Below, one piece after another: positions 5,372 to 11,498 of a stretch of DNA of 11,498 bases. The notes beneath the pieces are model-generated. The model saw only the letters and a list, made by a program, of their open reading frames with translations, did not search any database and was not told the DNA's origin. The stretch comes from Pseudomonadota bacterium (GTDB lineage Bacteria > Pseudomonadota > Alphaproteobacteria > Acetobacterales > Acetobacteraceae), in contig JAKAQU010000057.1 in assembly GCA_021819535.1 (NCBI GenBank), positions 1 to 11,498 on the forward strand. The letters are read 5' to 3'. The stretch's first letter is position 1. The number at the start of each line of letters is the position of its first letter. Position numbers and translations under genes: made by a program.

Positions 5372-7144
5372 GTGAGCGGATCTAATGTCCTTGTGGTTCC
5401 CAATAATGCGAACGGCACTCTCGACACCATCAACACATCGCAGGATTATGCGTTCGTTGCGGTCGATCAGGGCGGAACCCCCGCGATCACTTCGGGTGCG
5501 ACCGTCACCGCCGGCTTCATTTCGCTCCAGCAGGGTGGCCTCGGCTCGGGATCGCCCCCAACCTATTACCAGCCGGGCAGCATCATCGTCGATGGCGGCG
5601 TTCTCGACAATACCGGGACCGCCATCGTCGGCGGTCTGATCGAAATCGAGAATGGCGGCTCGGCGGCGCTGAACTTCGCCCCCCCGACCGCAATGATCAA
5701 CGGGGTTCCCGCCAGCCCCGGCACGATCGATATCGTCGGCGCGAGTTCGGCGACCCTCGGCTATGCCTCGGGCGTCACCAGTTTCAACGGCCTGTTCAAC
5801 TTCGCCGACCCCGGCGGCACACCTATGCCCGGCGGCACGGCGACGGTGAACGACGTCATCGCCAATCTCGGCACCTTCGCCGATTTCACCGGCGGCGACA
5901 CGATCGATCTCGCCAATTACGCGACCGGCGCCAGTTTCGCGGTGACGCCGTTGCTTTCTGCTCTCCCGAGCGTCCTGTCGGATAGCGCCATTCCGAGTCT
6001 CGGCGATACTTACGCGCTGACCGACACCATCAATTCGACCACCTCCACCATCGCGACGATTTTGACCACCGGCGGCGCGACGCCGGTTTTCAACGTCAGC
6101 AACGACACCGTCACCGCCTGCTATGCCGCCGGCACCCGCATCCTCACCGTGCGCGGCGAAGTGGCGGTCGAGGAGATGCGTGTCGGCGATCTCGTCGTCA
6201 CCTTCGCCGGCTCCGGCGCGCCGCTCAAGCCGGTGCGCTGGATCGGCTATCGCCATGTCGATCTCACCACCCACCCCAACCCCGAGCAGGTGCGCCCGGT
6301 GCGGATCGCCGCCGGCACGCTCGCCCCGGGCCTCCCGCATCGCGACCTGGTTCTCTCGCCCGGCCATGCCCTCTGCATCGATGACCACCTGATCGATGTC
6401 GAGCGCCTCCTCAACGGCGTCACCGTGACCCAGGACATGGACGCGTCCACCATCACCTATTACCATATCGAACTCGACCAGCACGACCTCGTGCTCGCCG
6501 AGGGCGTTTTCTCCGAAACCTATCTCGACACCGGCAATCGCGGGCAATTCGCCAATGCCGGAAATGTCGTCGCCCTCCACCCCGATTTCCTGCCGCAGCA
6601 GGACAAATCGGTCGGCGCCTGCCGGCCCTGGCTCACCGGCGGGGAGCGGCTGGCCGCCATCCGCGCCCGGCTGATCGGCGCGATCGAGGCGGACGGGTAT
6701 CGCGTGACGGCGGAAGCCGATCTCCACCTCGACACCGGAAAAGCGCCGATCCGCCCGACAAGAGTGGACACGGCGACATTCCGCTTCCCGCTGCCCGAGC
6801 GCGCGGGCGATCTCCATCTCCGCTCCCGCGTCTGGATGCCGGGCGGATTGTCGGCCGAAAACGAGGATATGCGCCGGCTCGGTGTCCGGGTGCGCAGCCT
6901 GGCCGCGATCGGCCCCTCCGGCCGCCGCGCCATCGCCCTCGACGATCCCGCGCTCGCAACCGGCTTCTATCGGCTGGAGGGGGAAGGGGAAGATGCCTCG
7001 CGCTGGACCAATGGCGCGGCGCTGATCCCGGCAAGCTTGCTCGGCGATGCAACCGCGCTTGAGATTTCTCTCGCCGGCACGGGCTCTTATTGGGAGGCGC
7101 CGGAGATCGACGACGCCAAGGAAAACCTGCGCCTTTCGGCCTGA
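5372..7144 (+). CDS. Hint-domain protein with acidic N-terminal passenger
   Basis: A 590-residue protein with three parts. Residues 1-249 are a Gly/Thr/Ser/Asn/Ala-rich, beta-rich-looking passenger without any Lys, Arg, His, Trp or Cys (15 Asp, 2 Glu). From Cys250 (TACYAAGTRIL) to about residue 395 is a Hint_2 domain, the self-processing fold of inteins and hedgehog proteins. It has EEMRVGDLV, PVRWIGYR, RPVRIAAGTLA, then SPGH with Ser329 and His332 in place of the classic TxxH, and YYHIELDQHDLVLAEG. The terminal His-Asn of true inteins is absent, so N-terminal cleavage at Cys250 is expected rather than splicing. Residues about 410-590 (ACRPWLTGGERLAAIRARL ... FRFPLPERAGDLHLRSR ... SRWTNGAALIPASLL) match a tail I recall following Hint domains in Acetobacteraceae. 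There is no Sec signal peptide. The GTG start is supported by AAGGA at 5359-5363, 8 nt upstream. The passenger's function is unknown; surface display or secretion is only inferred. Confidence 0.85.
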   Translation: MSGSNVLVVPNNANGTLDTINTSQDYAFVAVDQGGTPAITSGATVTAGFISLQQGGLGSGSPPTYYQPGSIIVDGGVLDNTGTAIVGGLIEIENGGSAALNFAPPTAMINGVPASPGTIDIVGASSATLGYASGVTSFNGLFNFADPGGTPMPGGTATVNDVIANLGTFADFTGGDTIDLANYATGASFAVTPLLSALPSVLSDSAIPSLGDTYALTDTINSTTSTIATILTTGGATPVFNVSNDTVTACYAAGTRILTVRGEVAVEEMRVGDLVVTFAGSGAPLKPVRWIGYRHVDLTTHPNPEQVRPVRIAAGTLAPGLPHRDLVLSPGHALCIDDHLIDVERLLNGVTVTQDMDASTITYYHIELDQHDLVLAEGVFSETYLDTGNRGQFANAGNVVALHPDFLPQQDKSVGACRPWLTGGERLAAIRARLIGAIEADGYRVTAEADLHLDTGKAPIRPTRVDTATFRFPLPERAGDLHLRSRVWMPGGLSAENEDMRRLGVRVRSLAAIGPSGRRAIALDDPALATGFYRLEGEGEDASRWTNGAALIPASLLGDATALEISLAGTGSYWEAPEIDDAKENLRLSA

Positions 7145-7189
7145 AGGACGTGTCAAAAACATAAAGGCGTGCGATCAGGGATCAGGGTA

Positions 7190-7230
7190 GGGGCTTTGCC
7201 CCAGCCCCCCACCAAAGGCAATGCCTTTGG
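7190..7230. repeat. Intergenic palindromic repeat (paired GC and CCAAAGGC hairpins)
   Basis: Two perfect inverted repeats stand 9 bp apart in the convergent gap. They are GGGGC-TTT-GCCCC (7190-7202) and CCAAAGGC-AAT-GCCTTTGG (7212-7230), linked by AGCCCCCCA. This two-palindrome pattern resembles a dispersed intergenic repeat I have seen in Acetobacteraceae genomes, so it may be a REP-like element. It may also act as a bidirectional transcript end between the converging Hint and mnmE genes. The rest of 7145-7306 shows no gene. Confidence 0.55.
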
Positions 7231-7270
7231 AAACCGATCTGAAATAAGGGTTTGGGGGTGCTTCCGCCCT

Positions 7271-7287
7271 CGCCTCGGTTTGAGGCG
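7271..7287. terminator. Possible terminator hairpin in the convergent gap
   Basis: CGCCTC (7271-7276), a 5-nt loop and GAGGCG (7282-7287) form a 6-bp stem, followed on the + strand by TTGGTTT. It lies 127 nt after the Hint gene stop and 20 nt beyond the mnmE stop when read on the - strand, where no T run follows. It is a weak intrinsic terminator at best for either direction. Confidence 0.35.
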
Positions 7288-7306
7288 TTGGTTTCCCCGA
7301 GGGATA

Positions 7307-8617
7307 TCATTTTCCGATACAGAATCGGGCGAAAATCTCGCCGAGCACGTCTTCGACCCCGACCCGCCCGGTCACGCGCCCGATCATGCGTAAGCTCGCC
7401 CGCAACTCTTCGGCGCGCAATTCCTCGCTATCTTCCGCCATCGCCCGCGTCAGCGCCTGCGCTGCGGCCTCCAAGGCGGCGCGGTGGCGGGCGCGGGTCA
7501 GGGGCGGCGGGCCAGAGCTGGCCGTGAGACGACGCCCGGCCTCGATCAGGGCCGCGCACAATGCCTCGAACCCCTCGCCGGTGCGGGCACTGACGGCAAT
7601 AGCGCCATCCGAGGGCGGATTGGGCGCAAGATCGATCTTGTTGGCAACCGGGATGACGATCCCGGGGCCGAAGATACCCCCGGCCCGCTTGCTCCCGTCC
7701 GTGGCATCGCCGACCGAGAGCACGATATCGGCCTCGGCGGCGCGCGCCTGGGCACGGCGGACCCCCTCGGCCTCGATCCGGTCACCGGTCGCCCGCAGCC
7801 CGGCGGTATCGATCACCGTCATCACCATCCCGCCGAGGACCAGCCGCGCCTCCAGCGCGTCGCGCGTGGTCCCGGGAAGATCGGAGACGATGGCGACATC
7901 GCGCGCGAGCAGGCGGTTAAGCAGACTCGATTTGCCGACATTGGGCGGCCCGATGATGGCGATGCGGAGCCCCTCCCGCGTCCGCTCGCCACGGCGATCA
8001 TCTTGGAGATGCGCCCCGATCTCGGCCGCGAGCGCCGCCATTTCGGCGCGGAGACCGGCTGCGATATCCGCCGGCAGATCCTCGTCGGGAAAATCGATCA
8101 GCGCCTCCTGCTGCGCGAGCAGGCGCAAGAGACGTTGCGACCAGCCCTCATAAAGGGCGCCGAGCGCACCCTCCATCTGCCGCAGCGCCTGGCGCCGCTG
8201 TTCGGCACCCTCCGCCTCGATGAGATCGGCGACGGCTTCCGCCGCCGTCAGGTCCATGCGGCCGTTGAGAAAGGCGCGGCGGGTGAATTCCCCCGCTTCC
8301 GCCGGGCGGGCCCCCGCCGCGACCAGCGCTTGCGCCACCGCCTCGATGACCGCGTGCCCGCCATGGAGGTGCAATTCCGCGCTATCCTCGCCGGTATAGG
8401 TGCCGGGGCCGGGAAGCCAGAGGACCAGCGCCCGATCCAGGGTCTCGCCGGCGCCATCGCGAAGTCGGCGGAGGCTCGCCCGGCGCGGCGGCGGGCGGGA
8501 GCCGGCGAGCGCATCGAGCAGCGCCCCGCTCCTCGCCCCGCTGAGGCGCAGCACCGCGATCGCGGCACGCGCGCTCCCCGAGGCGAGGGCGAAAATCGTG
8601 TCTTCGTAATCGGCCAA
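7307..8617 (-). CDS. mnmE: tRNA modification GTPase MnmE (TrmE)
   Basis: A 436-residue GTPase that, with MnmG, installs the (carboxymethyl)aminomethyl group on C5 of U34 in tRNAs reading split codon boxes. The N-terminal formyl-THF-binding domain opens DTIFALASGSARAAIAVLRLSG. The helical domain has FTRRAFLNGRMDLTAAEA (111-128). The G domain is inserted at about 217-375, with the P-loop GPPNVGKS at 223-230, GTTRD at 249, DTAG at 270 and NKID at 326. The C-terminal FCIGK carries the conserved catalytic Cys433. There is no ATG or GTG near the family start, and the frame runs open far upstream into the ferredoxin gene. I therefore set the start at TTG (8617-8615), 8 nt after the ferredoxin stop. 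AGAGG, overlapping that TAG stop, serves as ribosome binding site. The resulting length is normal for MnmE. It is the last gene of the dehydratase-ferredoxin-mnmE run. Confidence 0.93.
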   Translation of the reverse strand: MADYEDTIFALASGSARAAIAVLRLSGARSGALLDALAGSRPPPRRASLRRLRDGAGETLDRALVLWLPGPGTYTGEDSAELHLHGGHAVIEAVAQALVAAGARPAEAGEFTRRAFLNGRMDLTAAEAVADLIEAEGAEQRRQALRQMEGALGALYEGWSQRLLRLLAQQEALIDFPDEDLPADIAAGLRAEMAALAAEIGAHLQDDRRGERTREGLRIAIIGPPNVGKSSLLNRLLARDVAIVSDLPGTTRDALEARLVLGGMVMTVIDTAGLRATGDRIEAEGVRRAQARAAEADIVLSVGDATDGSKRAGGIFGPGIVIPVANKIDLAPNPPSDGAIAVSARTGEGFEALCAALIEAGRRLTASSGPPPLTRARHRAALEAAAQALTRAMAEDSEELRAEELRASLRMIGRVTGRVGVEDVLGEIFARFCIGK

Positions 8618-8625
8618 CGCCGCCT

Positions 8626-8973
8626 CTAATTTTTTTCCGCCGGCAGCATCAGATCCTCGACCCGCCTGCCGTCGCGGACATGGATCTCGAGCACGCGATC
8701 GATATCGGCGGGCGAGGTGATGCGATACCATACGCCCTCGGGGTAAATCACGAGGCAGGGGCCGAGTTCGCAGCGATCGAGGCAAAGCGCGCCGTTCACC
8801 CGCACGCCGGGAAGCCGCATCTCTTTCGCGCGCGCCTTCATGTAATCGCGCAGCCGCTCCGAGCCGCGCGCGGCACAGCTTCCGCGCGGGTGCCCCTCGG
8901 GCCGGCGATTGCAGCAGACGAAGAGATGGGCTGCGAAATGAAGCGGCGGATCGCCGGGAAGGCGCGTCGTCAT
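8626..8973 (-). CDS. Thioredoxin-like [2Fe-2S] ferredoxin
   Basis: A 115-residue small electron carrier of the thioredoxin-like ferredoxin family (Aquifex Fd4 / Azotobacter Shethna I type). Ligand candidates are Cys20 or Cys21 (LFVCCNRRPEGHPRG), Cys33, Cys64 and Cys68 (CLDRCELGP). ELGPCLVIYPEGVWY is the usual family stretch, and the C-terminal part (DIDRVLEIHV) completes the fold. Its redox partner is unknown. The start ATG at 8973 is 30 nt after the dehydratase stop, with a modest AGG about 13 nt upstream. Its TAG stop overlaps the mnmE ribosome binding site, so expression is probably coupled to mnmE. Two extra cysteines (one of the Cys20/21 pair, and Cys73) are not needed for the cluster. 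Confidence 0.88.
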   Translation of the reverse strand: MTTRLPGDPPLHFAAHLFVCCNRRPEGHPRGSCAARGSERLRDYMKARAKEMRLPGVRVNGALCLDRCELGPCLVIYPEGVWYRITSPADIDRVLEIHVRDGRRVEDLMLPAEKN

Positions 8974-9003
8974 GATGTCGGGAAGCCTCGTTTCAGCCGT
9001 GGC

Positions 9004-10761
9004 TCAGTGGATGTCCGGCTCCGGCGTCGGCGCCGTGCCTTCGAGAAAATCATAGTCGCAGCCTTCATCCGCCTGCCGGACATGGGCGAGATGGAGCGCC
9101 GTGTAGCCCCTCGCATAACGCGGCGGCGGCGTGGTCCAGGCCGCGGCGCGGCGGCCGAGTTCCGCCTCGTCCACCAGGAGATCGAGCCGGCGGTTCGCAA
9201 CGTCGAGGCGGATCGGATCGCCGTCGCGCACCAGGGCGAGCGGCCCGCCGACATGGCTTTCCGGGGCCACATGCAAAACGCACGTGCCATAGGATGTGCC
9301 GCTCATGCGGGCATCGCTGATCCGCACCATGTCGCGCACGCCTTGTTGCAAAAGTTTCTTCGGCAATGGCAGCATGCCCCATTCCGGCATCCCCGGCCCG
9401 CCTTTCGGCCCGGCCTCCTTGAGCACGAGCACGCTGTCCGCCGTCACCGCCAGCGCCGGATCGTCGAGGCGCCGGTTCATGTCGTCGTAATCGGCGAATA
9501 CCACCGCGGGGCCGGTATGGGTGAGCAAGCGCGGGTCGGCGGCACTGGTCTTGATCACGGCCCCCCTCGGCGCGAGGCTTCCGCGTAGCACCGCAACCCC
9601 TCCTTCCGCCTGCAGCGGGTGATCGAGCGGGCGGATCACCGCGTCGTTGAAAACTTCGGCGCCGACGAGATTTTCACCGAGCGTGTGGCCGGTGACGGTC
9701 GCGATGGCAAGATCGAGATGCGGCGCGAGGCGGGCGAGAAAGGCGCGACTGCCGCCGGCATAGAAAAAATCCTCCATCAGGAAAGTATCGCCATTGGGCC
9801 GCAGATTGGCGATCAGCGGCACCTTGCGGCTGATCGCATCGAACCGGTCGAGATCGAGCGCGAGCCCGGCCCGCCGCGCCATGGCGATGAGATGCGGGAT
9901 CGCGTTGGTCGAGCCGCCAAACCCCATCGTCGCCGCGACCGCATTGTCGATGCTGCCCTGGCTCAGGAGGCGCCGCGGCCGCTCGTCCTGCCATACCATG
10001 TCGACGATCCGCCGCCCGCAGGCCGCCGCCATCCGCCCATGCCCCGAATCGGCGGCGGGGATGGACGCCGCCCCCGGCAGCGCAAGCCCCATCGCCTCGG
10101 CGGCGAGCATCATGGTGGCGGCGGTGCCGGCGGTCATGCAGGTGCCGAAGGAGCGGTTCATGCCCGCTTCCATCTCCTTCCATTCGCCCTCGGTGATGGT
10201 GCCGGCGCGCAGTTCGGCGTGGTATTTCCAGGCATCCGAGCCGCTGCCGAGCGTCTTGCCCCGCCAATGGCCGCGCAGCATCGGCCCCGCCGGAAGGAAG
10301 ATCGCGGGGAGATCGGCCGAGAACGCGCCCATCAGCAGGCCCGGCGTGGTCTTGTCGCACCCCCCCATCAGCACCACGCCATCGCAGGGCTGGCTGCGCA
10401 TCACCTCTTCCGTCTCCATCGCCAGCAGATTGCGATACAGCATCGAGGTCGGCTTCATGAACTGCTCGGTGACCGGCAGCACCGGGATTTCCACCGGAAA
10501 CCCGCCTGCCTGCCAGACGCCGCGCTTCACCTCCTCGGCGCGGGCACGGAAATGGGCGTGGCAGGGGCTGAGATCGGACCAGGTGTTGAGAATGCCGATC
10601 ACCGGCTTGCCGGCATATTCCTCCGGCCCGAACCCCATCTGCGCCATGCGCGAGCGATGGCCGAAGGCGCGGAGATCCTCGACGCCAAGCCAGCGATGGC
10701 TGCGCAGGCTCTCGGCACTGCGACGGCGAGGCGCAGGCGGATGTGTGCGGGAATACGTCAT
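9004..10761 (-). CDS. IlvD/Edd-family sugar-acid dehydratase (pentonate dehydratase type)
   Basis: A 585-residue Fe-S dehydratase. Cluster ligands are Cys67 (SDLSPCHAHF), Cys135 (GGCDKTTP, with metal-binding Asp136/Lys137 next to it) and Cys208 (SFGTCMTAGTAATM). MVRISDARMSGTSYGT near residue 490 holds the catalytic Ser of the family. From what I recall of Rhizobium L-arabinonate dehydratase, the match runs end to end with a constant 8-residue N-terminal offset (Cys59/127/200 there). The C-terminus ends in the same Asp-x-His manner. This favours a pentonate or hexonate dehydratase forming 2-keto-3-deoxy sugar acids over dihydroxy-acid dehydratase IlvD. The ATG has AAAGG 10 nt upstream. No sugar transporter, aldolase or regulator is adjacent, so the substrate (arabinonate, xylonate, galactonate or another) is open. 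It leads the run with the ferredoxin and mnmE genes. Confidence 0.88.
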   Translation of the reverse strand: MTYSRTHPPAPRRRSAESLRSHRWLGVEDLRAFGHRSRMAQMGFGPEEYAGKPVIGILNTWSDLSPCHAHFRARAEEVKRGVWQAGGFPVEIPVLPVTEQFMKPTSMLYRNLLAMETEEVMRSQPCDGVVLMGGCDKTTPGLLMGAFSADLPAIFLPAGPMLRGHWRGKTLGSGSDAWKYHAELRAGTITEGEWKEMEAGMNRSFGTCMTAGTAATMMLAAEAMGLALPGAASIPAADSGHGRMAAACGRRIVDMVWQDERPRRLLSQGSIDNAVAATMGFGGSTNAIPHLIAMARRAGLALDLDRFDAISRKVPLIANLRPNGDTFLMEDFFYAGGSRAFLARLAPHLDLAIATVTGHTLGENLVGAEVFNDAVIRPLDHPLQAEGGVAVLRGSLAPRGAVIKTSAADPRLLTHTGPAVVFADYDDMNRRLDDPALAVTADSVLVLKEAGPKGGPGMPEWGMLPLPKKLLQQGVRDMVRISDARMSGTSYGTCVLHVAPESHVGGPLALVRDGDPIRLDVANRRLDLLVDEAELGRRAAAWTTPPPRYARGYTALHLAHVRQADEGCDYDFLEGTAPTPEPDIH

Positions 10762-10790
10762 GGCGATGACCTTTCATCCTTCGCCGCCGT

Positions 10791-10846
10791 TGTCTCTCCG
10801 CGGCGCCGGACTGTCCAGCGGCAGGGGACGTGTCTCTCCGCGACAC
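10791..10846 (-). promoter_or_regulatory. 12-bp direct repeat, possible operator upstream of the dehydratase
   Basis: TGTCTCTCCGCG occurs at 10791-10802 and again at 10831-10842, exactly 40 bp apart (close to four helical turns), 30 and 70 bp upstream of the dehydratase start. The distal copy sits in an inverted repeat GTGTC-N7-GACAC (10830-10846). This could be a paired regulator site. No good -35/-10 is visible, and the rest of the gap (10762-11106) shows no gene. Confidence 0.35.
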
Positions 10847-11106
10847 TCCCCGGCGCTACATCGGGCTACGCCCCGCGGATCTCGGCCCCAGCGGCTTCCA
10901 TCGCTCACGCCCCCGGCCAACATTGCCGGATCGAAGCCAAGGCGCTCTGATGCGACCACTTCGTTCCGCGTCGGATGGAGGCCGCGCCGGAGGGTGCTGA
11001 ACGAGGCGGGGGGCCTTGCCGGGCAGTCCCGCCAATCCCACGCGCTGACTGGCCTATGCGGCGGCATCGGGGGGCGTATCTGATCCGGGACCGGCTGAAG
11101 GGCGGA

Positions 11107-11181
11107 TGGTAGCGGCGGGCGGATTTGAACCACCGACCAAGGGATTATGATTCCCCTGCTCTACCGCTGAGCTACGCCGCC
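11107..11181 (-). tRNA. tRNA-Met (CAU), elongator type, CCA encoded
   Basis: The - strand folds into a full cloverleaf. The acceptor GGCGGCG pairs with CGCCGCT (first pair G-U). The D stem is GCTC/GAGC with a 7-nt loop. The anticodon stem GGGGA/TCCCT encloses loop ATCATAA (anticodon CAT), the variable loop is 5 nt, and the T arm is GGTGG-TTCAAAT-CCGCC. Discriminator A and an encoded CCA (11109-11107) follow. The GGAATCATAATCC loop region matches alphaproteobacterial elongator tRNA-Met. Initiator tRNA would have three G-C pairs at the anticodon stem base, and here the basal pair is G-U. tRNA-Ile(CAU) is less likely. Its 5' end overlaps mnmA by 21 bp on the same strand, so it may be cut from an mnmA transcript. 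Confidence 0.93.
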
Positions 11182-11498
11182 ACGGCCGGCTTCAGATACC
11201 GCCGCCGCCAGGCCCTCGTCAACCGAGGATGCGAGGATGAAACCGCCGCCGAGAACCCGGGTCTCGTCATAGAAAACGCAGGCCTGCCCGGGTGCGGCGA
11301 GTGCCGGCGTGGCGAGCCTGACCTCGGCCCCACCCGCCGCCAGCGCTTCGATTTCCGCCGGCTGCGGCGCCTCGCGGGCGCGCAGCTTGACCGTGCAGGA
11401 GAGCGGTTCGGACGGCGGTGGCACCAACCAGTTCACCTCGCGCAGCCGCACCCGATCGACACCCGCGCCCACGCGCGGGCCGACCACCACCCGCCGCC
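11161..11498 (-). CDS. mnmA: tRNA 2-thiouridylase MnmA, C-terminal part
   Basis: This is the C-terminal 112 or so residues of MnmA (TrmU). The frame is open to the right window edge, so the N-terminal PP-loop and catalytic cysteines lie outside. MnmA puts sulfur on C2 of U34 in tRNA-Lys, -Glu and -Gln. Family marks are RRVVVGPR, VRLREVNWL, LSCTVKLRAR and the terminal beta-barrel APGQACVFYDETRVLGGGFI. After GGGFI the protein runs on for about 24 residues, longer than the usual ending. The last six codons (GGVAQR) and the TAG stop at 11163-11161 lie inside the tRNA-Met gene; the stop is made of D-arm bases. MnmA and MnmE, encoded in the same window, modify the same nucleotide at different atoms. 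Confidence 0.92.
   Translation of the reverse strand, partial: RRVVVGPRVGAGVDRVRLREVNWLVPPPSEPLSCTVKLRAREAPQPAEIEALAAGGAEVRLATPALAAPGQACVFYDETRVLGGGFILASSVDEGLAAAVSEAGRGGVAQR

Noticed and set aside
5195..7162. 655-codon open frame on the - strand opposite the Hint gene
   Set aside because: It is an antisense shadow caused by high GC and third-position bias, with Arg/Gly/Ala-rich composition and no family match; the + strand gene has a clear domain.
7281..7306. T-rich stretch as a strong terminator of the Hint gene
   Set aside because: The T run is broken (TTGGTTT) and the stem is only 6 bp, so it is listed only as a weak candidate.
7484..8629. 381-codon open frame on the + strand opposite mnmE
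   Set aside because: mnmE has all G-domain motifs and FCIGK; the antisense frame is compositional.
9619..10950. 443-codon open frame on the + strand opposite the dehydratase
   Set aside because: Shadow of the well-supported dehydratase; rich in His/Arg/Gly without motifs.
1..11498. CRISPR arrays, insertion sequences, phage or defence genes
   Set aside because: No regularly spaced repeats, transposase motifs or defence families were seen; neighbouring genes share similar GC-rich codon use.

Overview
The window reads as high-GC alphaproteobacterial chromosome, most likely from the Acetobacteraceae (acetic acid bacteria and acidophilic relatives). This rests on the gene families, the codon use and a Hint_2-type protein of a kind common in that group. 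No species is claimed. Genes up to about 7144 lie on the + strand. Genes from about 7307 to the right edge lie on the - strand, so the two blocks converge on a short repeat-bearing gap (7145-7306).

Left block (+). The window opens inside a KdpE-type response regulator. Its stop codon lies in a perfect 23-bp tandem duplication that runs into the leader of a MaoC/HTD2-type enoyl-CoA hydratase gene. Two metallo-beta-lactamase-fold hydrolase genes follow: a LACTB2-like one with a C-terminal winged-helix-like tail, then a short glyoxalase-II-like (YcbL/GloC) one 9 nt downstream. A 308-bp gap holds several small repeats and hairpins. After it come an exported lytic transglycosylase, the N-degron leucyltransferase Bpt, and a 590-residue Hint-domain protein. 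The Hint gene has the best promoter candidate in the window and a structured leader of about 120 nt.

Right block (-, read right to left). The 3' end of mnmA (tRNA 2-thiouridylase) overlaps an elongator tRNA-Met(CAU) gene by 21 bp. A gap of about 345 bp with a 12-bp direct repeat precedes a tight three-gene run: a sugar-acid dehydratase of the IlvD/Edd family, a thioredoxin-like [2Fe-2S] ferredoxin, and mnmE. I place the mnmE start at a TTG codon 8 nt after the ferredoxin stop. MnmA and MnmE both act on the wobble uridine of tRNAs, so two U34-modification genes and one tRNA gene sit close together.

Most of the window is ordinary housekeeping and metabolism, and I see no clear undescribed multi-gene system. 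The item most worth a second look is the Hint protein. The 249 residues before its predicted self-cleavage cysteine contain no Lys, Arg, His, Trp or Cys (15 Asp, 2 Glu), and there is no recognisable signal peptide. Next are the mnmA/tRNA-Met overlap, the fresh tandem duplication at a gene junction, and a terminator-like hairpin pointing the wrong way for its neighbours.
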